Positions 1 through 11,799 of a stretch of 64,000 nucleotides of DNA are shown piece after piece. Location of the stretch: NCBI GenBank assembly GCA_022496185.1, contig WTXG01000014.1, forward strand, positions 124,001-188,000. Reading direction: 5' to 3'. This stretch comes from Multifurca ochricompacta. Taxonomy: Eukaryota; Basidiomycota; Agaricomycetes; Russulales; Russulaceae. The notes below the pieces were generated by a model that ran no database searches, had not been told where the DNA came from, and saw nothing but the letters and a program-made list of their open reading frames with translations. Each line of letters begins with the position of its first letter. The first letter of the stretch is position 1. A program made the position numbers and the translations under genes.

Positions 1-359
1 ACTGAACAGCTGGACACCTGGGTGGAGTCAATCCAATTGTGATAAGATAATCTAAAGTGTGTCCATTAACTGATTTAGAGACAATTCCACATTGCACGCG
101 CAACACATTCCTTAACACATCTTGTCACAAGTAAATAGAAGTATTTACTGTTATGATTGTCACGCTTTTATGTAGTATAAAAGGTCGCCACTTTGTATGT
201 GTTCACTTCAGTTTTGACCACAAGAACTGGAGTATAACTATATCTTATCTTTACCATAGTAGCTAATGCTTAGTAATAGCTGATCCACTATCTAAATAGA
301 TAGCTAAACCCTTTTTACAACTGCGTTCTGACATCCTGGTCCCTGAATGGACATTTCTG
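1..359. other. AT-rich flank, LTR-like promoter, no gene
   Basis: No coding frame is recognised here. A TATA-like stretch (GTATAAAAGG near 176-185) followed by an initiator-like segment resembles the promoter of a retroelement LTR, but neither end of such an LTR can be fixed because the sequence begins at the window edge. Weak similarity to other A/T-rich repeats in the window is visible, but not enough to assign a family. Confidence 0.3.
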
Positions 360-944
360 CGTGTTTTGGATAACCAGCCTGGACTGATTATGGAAATTTA
401 AGTCAACCTTCCTTAATAGGAAGGAGGTCAGACCGATATGCTGGTCCATGCGATGCAATGTAGTCACTGCCCTATGCAGCTTGTAGATACATGCAGGCCT
501 TGTTTCAGCAAACTAATTTGATAATTAGATTACAATATAGTCTAAAGTAGTCTAGAGTGTATTTTAGATAGTGCCAGACCGGCAGAATTGGTCGCGCGTT
601 AATAAAACAGATGTATCATGGTTTTCAAGAAAGTGGATCACTGATAAGGATTTTATTTTACATCGCACCGTTAATCTGCTTTGATATTTTGTAGGATAAT
701 ACTAGAACATATTTAACACAGCCCTGTAGCATACATCAGACGAGATCTTGTATTTTTGTGGCTGCAGATGTGTTTTATCTCGGAAATTCTACTGATCTTG
801 TCAATGCATAATCGGCGCCTATACCTGCCAAACCCGCCGCACGGGTATGGGTTTCCACGGGTTGGGAGCCATATACCCGTACCCGTACCCGGCAAAACCC
901 ATGGCGCTTACCCGCACGGGTATGAAACCCTTTGACAATCACTA
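360..944 (+). mobile_element. hAT-like non-autonomous element, right arm
   Basis: This stretch matches the right arm of the hAT-like element at 30447-30952 plus 39778-39838 almost throughout, including the inner CTTCCTTAATAGGAAGGA palindrome near 408-425. It ends with rich ACCCGTACCC motifs and a terminal GACAATCACTA at 934-944, whose reverse complement TAGTGATTGTC has the TAGTGA start typical of fungal hAT ends. The left end is not in the window, or was lost. No transposase is encoded, so the element would depend on a partner. Short open frames over the CCCGTACCC repeats are not genes. Confidence 0.6.
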
Positions 945-1221
945 TTTGCCAGACAACTAACATTGGCTCCAATGTCCTGTGACACCATGCTGTTGATCCA
1001 GATTCAATTTTTGTGTGGGAGTTGCAATTGGATAATCTCGGCTGTGTCAACAAGCTCATCTGCCCATGATGAAAGTGTATTAATTTTGATTCATAGCTTT
1101 GATGAGAATTAGTAACTGTTCTGATGATTGTTTGAGTCATTGATGTACTTCTTCCTCAAGATCACTCTCATCTCCATCATTGAGCAGTCCTTGTACCTCC
1201 TCCATGTCATGTATGGCCGAT
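945..1221. other. Intervening sequence, nothing recognised
   Basis: Sequence between the hAT right end and the Gypsy A LTR. It contains no convincing coding frame, RNA gene or terminal repeat. Confidence 0.4.
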
Positions 1222-1804
1222 TGTTATGACCTCTCCCAAGCAACCCTGTTTTCTTTACTCTTCCCAATGCGAACCCCTCGTTGCCACCTAAGTTACACTT
1301 CTTGATCACATCCCCATCCTGGGACCCATCATGTGCTCTGCTCCCATCCCCATGACTCAGTTTGTATCTGTTGACTCGATGGCTGTCTATGTTTACTCTC
1401 TTATCGTCTTATCTCCTTATCTTATGACTGGACACTTACTTAGTACCCTATCAGAAGCCAGGCTTTATGCCATCCGCTTTCATATATTCGGGCCCACCTG
1501 ACTCCGTTATCCTTATCTATAGACACTCACTAGATTATGTATATAAGTCTGCTGTAACTACATTGTAGACTCCAGACTTGACTTATTGAATACATTGGTG
1601 CCTGTCTTCTGGACATCCCTTTGAAAGCCTTGACTTGATCATCTCCGTACTTCTGGTACTTTCTGCTCAACATTGTCTTAGAGTGCAGCCTCTTTGACTT
1701 TGACTTCTCCCATACAACTCCAAGGGACCTTATTGGTTCCTTACCTGATCACAAACGAATGCTGTTACACAAGTCATGTAGAATGTCCCGCACTGGATGT
1801 AACA
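1222..1804 (+). repeat. Gypsy family A 5' LTR (decayed copy 1)
   Basis: A 583-bp LTR starting TGTTATGACC and ending GATGTAACA. It matches the other family A LTRs at 27835-28408 and 39847-40341 over the promoter (TATATAAG near 1539-1546) and downstream region, and is more distantly related to the pair at 30953 and 39184. It is followed directly by the gag leader and gag start at 1824, which marks it as a 5' LTR. Confidence 0.8.
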
Positions 1805-1823
1805 TCAAGTCAAGTCTCTCATC

Positions 1824-3549
1824 ATGGCTTCCAGCCGCAGTCAGACCCTGTTTAAAGAAGAACTCATTGAACGCAGAGACGAGAATAATCTTTCACAACA
1901 AGTACTTGGCTCTGCCACCTGGAAAGATTTTGAATCTGAGTTTGGATACTACGTTTATCACAACAGAAGATACCAGCTGGTAGAATACAACAACGAGAAA
2001 AGAGTTTGGTACTGTATCCGATACTTGGAAAGCCGACACTCTTGGGTCACCACAGGACCTGCACCACCAGAATTTGGACTAAGACCGTGGAGAGAAAATC
2101 CCCTGGCCATTGTCACGGACTCTGAACCAGAAGAGTATGTAGAAGAGAATAGCGAAGAAGCACTGGTATTAGCATCGACTACCACCCCAGTTGCACCTGC
2201 AGTTGTCACGATCAGAGCCCCTGCCTTGACAACTCCTCAGATATCCATACAGTCTACTGACACAGTCACCCCATTCTATCAGAACATGTCCACCATCGCT
2301 GCCCAACTTCCTGACCCAGCTCCTCCACCCCCACCACCAGCCATGTTGCCACCAAACATTCCCCTGCCCTCAGGACAATTGTCAGGTGTATTACCCCAGA
2401 CATTCATGGGGGATTGTTCACAAAGAAAGAAGTTTATGCTGGAATTCACTACCTTTAAAAACTTCAACCATGATGTTGCCCAGATCATTAACCTGTTTCA
2501 GCAGGCAAATCTCTTTCTCTCTCTCATCTGAGGAGATGCAGTGGATGACTGGACGATGGAGCAGCTGGAATGGCTGAATGAGCAGATTGAAGGTGGATGA
2601 TGTACCACAAGCGAAGGCCTTTGGGAGATGATTGCCCAGAGGTTTAAAGATGCATTTACCGATGGGCAAGCCAAACAGAAGGCAGCCTGTGAACTGAAGT
2701 CTCTAAAGATGGACAAGGGAGACCTCAATGCGTATGTTGCAAAGTTCAGAAATCTGGCCAATAGAGCCAGATATGACACCGACAAAGATGTTGACATGGG
2801 ACGTGTCTGGAGATGCTTCAGGCATCTGAGGATTGCTTTAGCTGTAGATAAGATTAGATTAGGTTCTGGAATTTCGGACTTTTTACGATATCTTTATTAC
2901 ATTTCTTTCTCACCTTACTCAGCTGATTAGTGATGACCTTAGTAATGCGCAGTAAGCACGTGATATCTCTTTGGCCAATGGCCTTTATCCCTCTTTGTTT
3001 ATTGTCCAGCACTTGTGGACTTATTCCCAGTGTGCACAGACCATTTCCCCTGGCCCCTATGGGTATATAAGGGTGTCTGCTTCATCTCTTTCACTTCAGA
3101 GTTCTTCTTATCTCTGAAGTGTAAGTTCCTTTTACTATACTCTCTTTTTACCTTTGACTAACCGTCTTGTGTAGACTACTTGTCTTTTAGGTCAGTAGTA
3201 TAGTTGTATAGAGTTCTTCTTATCTCTGAAGTACTACTTGTCTTTTAGCCTAATCCACTACTAACCACAGTCAGTATAACCAGCAGCATGTTTGTTTGAC
3301 AAAAGAGGCCACATTGGACCTCTTCTCTCAAGGGCTACCCAACCCCTTGGTAAAGAACATTATACAATTTCACCACCCCCAGGATTGGGACACCTGGGTT
3401 GATGCTGCCTGATGACAGCAACAAGATTATCTTGATTTCCAAACACGTTTTGGAATTGACACCAAGAAGGGGAAAACCCGAGACCAATGGAAAGCAGCCT
3501 TTGGCATCAAACCCACACATCACCAGAGAGATCCAAATGCCATGGATAC
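1824..3549 (+). pseudogene. Gypsy A copy 1 gag, broken and truncated
   Basis: The N-terminal gag frame begins at 1824 (MASSRSQTL...) and is closely similar to the gag at 31568 of the fuller Gypsy A element. Shared features are the KDFE-EFGYYVYH segment, a proline-rich linker and the FMLEF-TFKNFNHD capsid segment. A TGA at 2529-2531 replaces a conserved arginine codon, a further stop and frame change lie near 2600, and the capsid part is interrupted by a solo LTR (2789-3301). The rest (about 3307-3549) corresponds to the capsid end and is cut off by a Copia 5' LTR at 3550. Nothing of pol from this copy is present. It is a dead relic. Confidence 0.8.
2789..3301 (+). repeat. Solo LTR, Copia family, inside gag
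   Basis: A 513-bp LTR, TGTTGACATG to TTTGACA, nearly identical to the Copia 5' LTR at 3550-4060. It is flanked by a perfect 5-bp duplication AAAGA at 2784-2788 and 3302-3306, and gag homology resumes right after the second copy. This proves a full Copia inserted here and later collapsed by LTR-LTR recombination. Confidence 0.92.
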
Positions 3550-4060
3550 TGTTGACACAGGACGTGTCTGGAGATGCTTCAGGCATCTGAGAATCGCTTT
3601 AGCTGTAGATAAGATTAGATTAGGTTCCGGAGTTTCAGACTTTTTACAATATCTTTATTACATTTCTTTCTTCCTTACTCAGCTGATTAGTGATGTCCTT
3701 AGTAATGCGCAGTAAGCACGTGATATCTCTTTGGCCAATGGCCTTTATCCCTCTTTGTTTATTATCTGGCACTTGTGGACTTATTCCCAGTGCGCACAGA
3801 CCATTTCCCCTGGGCCTTATAGGTATAAAAGGGTGTCTGTTTTGTCTCTTTCACTTCAGAGTTCTTCTTCCTCTGAAGTGTAAGTTCCCTCTACTATACT
3901 CTCCTTTTTACCTTTGACTAACTGTCTTCTGTAGACTACTTGTCTTTTAGGTCAGTAGTATAGTTGTATAGAGTTCTTCTTCCTCTGAAGTACTACTTGT
4001 CTTTTAGCCTAACCCACTACTAACCACAGTCAGTATAACCAGCAGCATGATTGTTTGACA
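3550..4060 (+). repeat. Copia A 5' LTR
   Basis: A 511-bp LTR starting TGTTGACACAGG and ending TTTGACA, followed at once by a primer-binding-like GGTTATGGGCCCTG. The same PBS-like motif follows the inverted LTR copy at 18924-19427 and, as GGTTATAGGCCCTGG, the second Copia lineage near 20378. A TATA-like TATAAAAG lies near 3823-3830. The 5' flank GATAC has no partner next to the 3' LTR at 18152, so the two ends now seen do not come from one simple insertion. Confidence 0.88.
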
Positions 4061-4999
4061 GGTTATGGGCCCTGCCGCTCATACTGATCTGTAATTCCCT
4101 TTGTTCATTAACAGCCCAACTCACTTTGCACACTCAAGCTCACAAAAGCTTCAAAGTATTTCCCACTAGCTTCTTCCAGTGAGCTTCTTTATCTACTGTC
4201 TGTGCACCTTAACACCCCACAGGATGATGCAGTTTACTGCTCATCCTGAACTGTTTGGCTAGCCCTTTGGGGTTCTTGCAAAAGGTGATGAGGGACCCTA
4301 AGCGGGTGAAACACCTTGAGCTCCTTGAGTGTGCACTAGGTATTAGTAACTTTCATAGTTGTAGCTGGGTCTTCGTTCCATAGATAGTCTTAGTAGGCCT
4401 ATAGCCAGAAGCTTGTGGCTTTAAGTCCAGTCAATGCTTGGCTCTATCTGTAAGCCAGGTTTAGCAACCCACATGTGGAGTTTAGGGTCTAGAACAAGGC
4501 ATGGGTAGTCACTCCCATGATGCTTGGGCTCGATACAAGTAGGCTGCACTACTATAGTCTATACATAGTAGATATAGTCTTCATCTCTGGGCATAAGTAT
4601 CCATTGCCTTTGTAGGGTAACCACGCCCTACCAGAGACAGACTAGACATCTACTTAGTCATGGCCCCAATCATCTAGGGCTTAATCATGGACTCCACCAC
4701 CAGCACTAGAGGAAGGGCTATACACCCTTTGTCTCTAGTGGAACTTGCAGTTGGCTCCTCCATGACATGACTCCCAGTCCTGATTACACTAGACACTCTG
4801 GCTAGTCTACCAGAGCTTATGTCTAGTTGCAGGATTGTGCTAGACAGCTTTACTATACCTAGAAAGTCACACAACAAAGGCAGGACCTGTCTAGGTTCTG
4901 AAGCATAGTGCCACAGTATGGGGTGGCACTCTTAAGCGAGACCTGGGCACTGGTTCTAACTGCTCCTTGGAACCAGGAACACTTTTTTAACATCTCAAA
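4061..4999 (+). other. Copia A long untranslated leader
   Basis: About 940 bp between the primer-binding site and the gag start, without a credible coding frame. A related copy lies inverted at 18153-18923, so the leader is a conserved part of this Copia family and not foreign filler. Confidence 0.7.
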
Positions 5000-5881
5000 A
5001 TGCCATCCTTGATTGTCTTCCCTCCCTCCTCCAAGATGGAGCACCTTGATGGCTCCAAATGGCAGGTCTGGTCTGCCAACTTCAATGCCCTTTTGAGGAT
5101 GAATGGGCTCAGGAGGCACATACTTATGCCTTACCCTGATATGCCCCTCCTCCCAGAGGACAAGGAGGAAAAGGAGAAAATGCAGAAGGAAGTAATTGAC
5201 CCCATCCTTAGGGAATGGATGGGAGAAGAGGAAATGCTAATTGGGCTTCTGTTCCTCAATGTCACCCAAGAAGTCTACTCCCAAGTAGCTTCTGACGCCA
5301 ATTATCCTTCTCTTAGTGAGAAGTATAATAAGTTGGAGCGGCTTTATGGCTCTGTAGGTAGCATGGCCATGTATAATTTGTGGCTTGCCCTGGTGTCCTT
5401 CTGTTTGGATGAAGGACAGCAATTCAGGACCCAATTACAAAAGGTCCTGGATGCCAGGAGTACCCTTAGGGAGAACGGGATGGAGGTCAATGACCCCCAG
5501 ATGAGCTTCATCTTATTGAAAGCTCTCCCTGACTCCTACAGTGCCATTGCTGGCTCCATACTGGCCTCTGGTGATCCAGAGCAACTCTCTCCTCAGGACC
5601 TTGTGCAGAGGTTCCTTAATGAGGAAAGTCACCTGGTGGGTCCCTCGGGAAGTGGTAGTGCAGTCCTATCTAAGGCTGCACCTGTCAAATCAAAAAACCT
5701 ACAAATTTATCACCACTTCCCGCTGCTGCCCCTAGTTCACAAGGGGTGGTCTGCTTCTATTGCCAAAAGCCTGGACACAAGTCCAATGCTTGCGCAAAGA
5801 AGAAGAAGGACCTGGAGAATGCCAAAAAGGGCAAGGCAGGGAACAAGAAGAGGGCTGAGGCCCAACATGTACATACTATAG
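5000..5881 (+). pseudogene. Copia A gag
   Basis: Gag of a Ty1/Copia element, recognised from the DGSKWQVWSANF start, the helical capsid-like part with YGSVGSMAMYNLWL, and its position behind LTR, PBS and leader. The frame runs from 5000 to a stop at 5879. The CCHC knuckle (CFYCQKPGHKSNAC, 5752-5793) and all of pol lie in the -1 frame, which takes over at an A-run at 5692-5697. That run forms A AAA AAC in exactly the phase needed for -1 slippage, so the break may be programmed rather than decay (see findings). Confidence 0.82.
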
Positions 5882-8800
5882 CCACCATAGTTAATGGGAG
5901 TGGCAAAATAGAGGAGGTGCATGAAGCACCTCACATTCGCCTTTATGTTCACACCTATAATCTGGATATCAACTCAGATTACTGGATGCTTGATAGTGGA
6001 GCAACAGCTCATTTCAGTCCAAACCTTGAAGACTTCGATACATATAAAGTCAACACCACCCATGAAGTATCACTAGGTGACAACTCCATAGTCAAAACAA
6101 GTGGAGTTGGCACTGTGGTCATCAGGACTGATCAAGGTTTTGACTTGGAATTGAGCGATGTGCTCCACATGCCTGGAGGACATAAAATACTCTCCACCAG
6201 TGCCCTAGTAGAAAAAGGGGCAACTGTGTTCTTTGATAATAAGAAGGCAACAATTAAATATGGCAATAATATTATAGCGGAAGCATGGAAGTTTGGCAAA
6301 TTGTATTGGGTACTGGGCAAACACGTCCTAAGCAGTATCCATACATCTGCATCTGCCTCACTTGAAATCTGGCATCAAAGAATGGGCCATATGTCTAAAG
6401 AAGCCCTAAAGAGATATGCTCCTGAGGCAGTCAAAGGCCTCAAAATTAACAATAGCCAAGTGGAAGACAAGCCATGTTATGGCTGTGAGATGGGCAAGTC
6501 CCACCATCTTCCATTTCCCCCATCTTCAAAGCATGCATCAGCCCCCCTTGAGATCCTTCATAGTGATCTTGTAGGTCCCTTGCAGTGCAGTTCAATACAA
6601 GGGAATCTATACTTTGCCACCTTCTTGGATGACTTTAGCAGATATGCTTTAATTGTTCCAATGAAGTCAAAAGATCTGTTCACACCAGTTTTCAATAAAC
6701 TGAAGACACTACTTGAAAACAAATTTAATCATAAAATCAAGTGTCTTCACACAGATTGTGGTGGCGAGTATGTGAACAAGGTGCTAAAATGTAACGCCTG
6801 GTGCAGGCGTTCGTCACGACGTGTGATATGTCGCGTAGCAAAACTACGAAGTCAGGTGTGCACTGTCTTTCAAGTACACGGAGTTGGGTGAGAAGTCAAT
6901 ACCAAGGAGCTAATCCCTTAGTACCGGTGAGCGGAAGAGTGCCAAAAGCACTGAGACAATTCAAGGGTTGGGTCTTAGAGATCACCCAGAAGGTAATGCA
7001 CCAAGTCGATTAAGAAGTCGAGTCTGAGGCATACAGGCTATCTAGGCAGGCCTTATATACATAACAGAGGTTGGAGTCTAAATCGGAGTATCGTACTTGA
7101 TGTATCAACAAAGTTGTAATGTAACCAAATGGGGAGCGGAGTCAATGTGGGCCAGGTGAGAATATATGTAGACGGATCCGGTATAGTCGCGATTCTGGTG
7201 GGAAAATATGTAAGAGTTCTTGTGTAAAGTATGAGTCAGAGATAAGCACAGCCCGGGTCAAAGATAAGGGACAAATAGATACAAAGAAGGTCATAACATG
7301 GTCAACAAAGAGGCAAACAGGGCCAAACGGTATGTCACGTGATGGAGAGAGAAAATAAGACAACACAGTGGGGTTCATAACATAAAAGCAACGCTTGAAG
7401 ATTATGGCATAGAGCATAAACTTACAATGCCGTATAGTCCACAACAGAATGGAAGGGCCAAGAGGTTCAACAGAACCATTATGGAAAAAGGCACTAGCAT
7501 GCTGCACGATGCTGGCCTGTCCCTTGGTTTTTGGGAGTGTGCTGTTGAAACAGCATGTCATATATATAACAGAACTCCCATCTGTTCTAATAAGTGGAAA
7601 ACTCTGCTTGAGCTTCTGGTTGGGAACAAACCAGATGTCTCATATTTCAAGGTCTTTGGTTGCAAAGCCTACTATCATGTTCCAGAGGGCAAGCGGTGCA
7701 AATTAGATCCCAAAGCCAGGGAAGCCGTCTTTGTCGGATACAAGCCCACTTCTAAGGGCTATACACTTTGGGATAGTCGTATCCAGTCTCTCATTTTTTC
7801 ACGAGATGTCACATTTGATGAGAGATCCTTCCCATCCTGCTCTGTGAAGGACAGCAGAGCAGACAAACCAATAGAGCAACCTAGTCAAGGTGGCTCATTT
7901 AAAATACCTGGTGACAATGTCCAGCCACCACCAGCAACTGCTACACATGTTCCTGAGGCTCCTCAAGATGAGGAAGACCTAGAAGAGGAACAGGAGGACA
8001 TCGTACCTCCTCAATTACCACCCCAGCCTACCACACCCACACGTAATGTAGACACCACACACCCTCAGACTATATATCAGACCCCTCCATCACAAGTCAT
8101 GGAACCTTCCTCCCCTCCCAAAAGAACCCGTGCAATTCGAAAATCTGAAAGAATTGCAGGCAGACTTCCTCAACCAAACTTTCAGAGGACAAGTCCACAC
8201 TCTGAACGATGAGATAGGGCAATCCAAGAAGATTTAGACTTGGATACTGCACGTCCCAATCAAAATTGTCGTTTGAATCCTTGCTTCTACAACGAGGATA
8301 ATGCAGAGTTTGTGCAGGGTTCTTCCAGACTTGGTCAGATGGATCTACTCAATGCTGCAGGATCTCCTTATAGGGATCCTCTTACTTTTAAAGAAGCAAT
8401 GGAGTCTGATAATGCCAGTGATTGGCTTGAGGCATGTCAATATGAAATTGATGCCTTAGAAAAACTTAAAGTGTGGCACCTTGAAGACCTTCCTGAAGGT
8501 AGAAAGGCTGTAAAGTCTAAGTGGGTCTTTAAATTGAAAGCAGATGGATGCTTTCATGCTAGGCTTGTAGCAAAAGGGTTCACCCAAATAGAGGGGGTGG
8601 ACTTCGATGAAACTTTCTCCCCAGTCACCAGATTTGAGTCTCTTAGACTGTTGTTAGCATTGGCCATGCTTGAGGATTGGGAAATCCACCAGATGGATGT
8701 CAAATCAGCATTCCTACATGGTGATCTGGATGAGGAGATTATATGGAGCAACCTGTTGGTTTCATCATTGCTGGACAAGAGTCCAAAGTTTGTAGGCTAC

Positions 8801-9785
8801 AGAAGGCTCTGTATGGCCTCAAACAAGCTTCCCGAGCATGGAACTTGCAATTCCATGCAGTTCTCAATGAACTGAGCTTTACTCGGACATACTCTGATGC
8901 AGGAGTATATGTGTATCATCACCAAGAGGGGGATGGTTCACTTTTGTCATTTTATATGTTGATGACATCACTATACTTGGGTCCTCCACTAAGAAGATTC
9001 AATGGCTGAAGGACTCTCTATCTAGCCGATATGAGATGACCGATCTTGGCGAAATCCAGTCTTACCTTGGAGTTAACATCACCAGGGATCGTCCTAACAA
9101 GACACTGGATATAGACCAGACAGCCTATGTATCCTCAATAGTTGAGAGGTTTGGAATGGGGGATTCCAACCCAGTATATACTCCTCTACCCTCTGGTGTG
9201 GATGTTCATTTGGTCAAGTTTGAAGACCAAGCATCTACCTCTGATATTAAGAGGTATCAGCAGTTAATGGGGTCTCTGCTATGGGTGCAGATTGGAAGCA
9301 GACCTTACATTAGTTTTGCTGTTGCATGCCTTAGCCAATTTGCTTCCAACCCTTCCCAGCAGCACATGCGACTAGCAAAGTATGTCTTAGCATATCTAAA
9401 TGCTACAAAAGACTACAAGTTGCGCTATTCTGGAGGGAATGGTGAAGTTGGCCTTCATGGCTATGCAGACTCCTCATGGGGAGATCAAGAGGACCACCAC
9501 TCCACCTCAGGCTACATCTTTTTCCTTGCTAAAGGAGCCATTAGTTGGTGCTCCAGGAAACAAAAGACAGTAGCACAGTCCACCACAGAAGCTGAGTATA
9601 TGAGCCTAGCAGAGGCTTCAAATCAGGCTGCATGGTATAGGACTTTTATGCAGGAATTGGGGTATGAAGTCAGTTCACCCATACAACTGCACTGTGACAA
9701 TAAGGGTGCAGTAGATCTTGCATTAAACCCTGTCACAGGAAGGTGATCAAAGCACATACCAATAAAGTACCATGCCATTAGGGAG
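5746..9785 (+). pseudogene. Copia A pol: protease, integrase, RT, RNase H
   Basis: Domains in order: CCHC knuckle (about 5752), aspartic protease with WMLDSGATAHFS (about 5985), integrase zinc finger and DDE core (LEIWHQRMGHMS, about 6363; later PYSPQQNGRAKRFN, about 7430), reverse transcriptase (KWVFKLKADG, QMDVKSAFLHGDLDE, LYVDDI near 8955) and RNase H (TEAEYMSLAEASNQAAW). Damage seen: a reverse-oriented solo LTR at 6790-7382; TGA stops at 8210 and 9744; single-base frame breaks near 8738 and 8940; and truncation at 9785 by Gypsy B. The RT domain order after integrase is diagnostic of Copia. It is not functional. Confidence 0.88.
6790..7382 (-). repeat. Solo LTR of Gypsy family A, in Copia integrase
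   Basis: This is a 593-bp reverse complement of the Gypsy A LTR (compare 30953-31546). It starts TGTAACGCC and ends CATAACA on the plus strand. A perfect 5-bp duplication TAAAA lies at 6785-6789 and 7383-7387. The Copia integrase frame resumes in register immediately after the second copy. Confidence 0.93.
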
Positions 9786-10388
9786 TGTGACGGTTCCCTG
9801 GGCTGGTACAAGGGTTGAAGACATGTGACTCGCTTTGCTTTTTCTTTTTCTTTTTACGACTCTTACCACATGATGTGCTGATAAAGGACTATGACTTATC
9901 ATTTATACTGCTGACTGATTGCTTACTGAGGATCTTACTCATCTGCTTATTGATCAGTAGTAGAGGGCGTAACCCCTCCACCATCTATATCATTCTGGGA
10001 CATTCTACTGTACAACCATTAGACTGTCTAGTGCAAGCTCTAGTAACTACCAGAATAGTCTCCTTATCTAGCATACATGTATATAAAGACTTAGCAGAAA
10101 GGACAGGACGTTAAGTCTGTTCTTCTGTATTCAATACAGGTGTTTGGAACTCACTTCACTGAACCGAAAGACACTCAACTTGAACCTTCTAAGCTTGCGC
10201 CTTAGAAGGACTTCTATCCCAGAAACTTGTGGCAGGACTTAGCGTCTCTGCTCGGCTTCGTTCGCGCGCGTGCCCTCGACCCGGCATACCTTGACTTAAA
10301 CTTGAACTTGACTTAGACAAACTTGAAGACTTGTCAGATCGACCTTGAAACCCAGAAACCCGACACAGCGCTGCACCTAGCTGTGACA
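9786..10388 (+). repeat. Gypsy B 5' LTR
   Basis: A 603-bp LTR from TGTGACGGTTCCC to CTAGCTGTGACA, matched by the 3' LTR at 16422-17032. A TATATAAAG promoter motif lies near 10081-10089. The flank GGGAG (9781-9785) does not match the 3' flank AGCAC (17033-17037). Confidence 0.9.
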
Positions 10389-10681
10389 TAAGAACAGACT
10401 TACAAAGAACAAAACAGAAGAACTCACCAGAACTGCAAGGCGGCGACGACGCGTCCCTTGCCCGACACCCAATCGCGACGTCTTCAACACGCGAGCCCAG
10501 AACCCCACCGTCCGAACGAACATCCTTCGACGAAACATCGCCACGACGATACCTATCAACCGAAGAATCAGAGCCCCGAGAGAGTGAAGACTTACCTTTT
10601 GATCTCCACAATCGATTCGCCTTACTTGCGGCAGCAGACGACACCATCGACACTGAAACCCGAACCACCACTCCACAAGCA
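10389..10681 (+). other. Gypsy B leader before gag
   Basis: About 290 bp between the 5' LTR and the gag start, containing the presumed primer-binding region directly after the LTR. No separate gene is seen. Confidence 0.55.
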
Positions 10682-11778
10682 ATGGCAGCCAGACCTAACA
10701 CTAGACAAGCACGACGGGCCGCGGAAGAAGACGTTGTCGAAGCGCATCCCAGTCGACTCGAACGAAGTCCCGAAGAGAGACCCACTGCGACCACCCGAAC
10801 CATGGGCAGAAACCCCGACGAACCACCCTTAGGCCCTCCTACCTTGGGGGCAGGAACAGTTAATCAAGGAAGTGGAACCATGACAGGTGTACCACCTTCC
10901 TTCTTCGAAGGAGACCGCGAAACGTCCATGGATTGGCTTGCGAAACTAGAACTGTTCTTCAGTTTGAACGAAAACGTGACCACGGTCCAAAACGAAAGAA
11001 CCAGAGTGGCCTACACCTTAGGATTGATACGAGGACCCAGAGTGGACCGATGGGTGGTGGATCAAATCAAGTGGTTGACCGACATCAAAGAGGGGAACAT
11101 CCGAGTTCCGTACATTTGGGCCGGATTCAAACAGATTTTCCGAGAAGCATGGGCCGACGTAGCGGCAGGACAAAAGGCACTACGCGCACTAGACCGATTA
11201 CAAATGCGCGATGCTAATATTGATGACTATATCGCCGAATTTCGCACGCTGGCCACAAGGGCAGAACTTCACATCGATGATCCGGCCGCTCGGCAATACT
11301 TCCACCGAGGCCTCCCCACGCGTCTCGTTCAAACAATGTTATTATTTGATCAGCCCAAAACCTTCGATGAAGCAGCAGCATCTGCTCGGAAACATCACGC
11401 TAATGGTTGTACAGTAAAGATGCCCTTGGCATGAGACCCACGACCAACACACCACCGCGTGGCAATAAATTTACATTCTATCGACGACGAGACCACGATG
11501 TCACAACCCCAGAAATCATAAAAAAGGCGGTAACCGTCGAAGAGAAAGAACAATACAAAAAGGAAGGCCGATGTTTCGAATGCGGTAGGCGAGGACATTT
11601 GGTCCGAGACTGCCCGAATAAGAAACCACGTGCGAATACCTCCACACCGGCCCGCGCTGCCACAATCACCGAAACGCCCACAACTGCGACGGTACCAGCA
11701 AAAACGCCCGCCTCCACTAACGCGCCAACCACGCCTACAGTCGATCTCGATGCGCTCGCCACAGCCTTGAGACCATGA
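10682..11778 (+). pseudogene. Gypsy B gag with zinc knuckle
   Basis: Ty3/Gypsy gag. The first part (10682-11434) has a charged N-terminus, then the retrotransposon gag domain (FFEGDRETSMDWLAKLELFF, later DDYIAEFRTLATRAEL). A frame break near 11400 moves the rest into the next frame, where a CCHC knuckle (CFECGRRGHLVRDC, about 11574-11615) is followed by a Thr/Ala/Pro-rich tail. Usual gag-to-pol order is kept, with pol beginning near 11800 in other frames. Confidence 0.82.
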
Positions 11779-11799
11779 CCGATGAACAACGCCAGAAAC

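Noticed and set aside
713..1140. Overlapping minus-strand frames over the CCCGTACCC-rich arm
   Set aside because: They come from simple repeats at a hAT end, have no motif, and the related copy at 30.9 kb does not keep them open.
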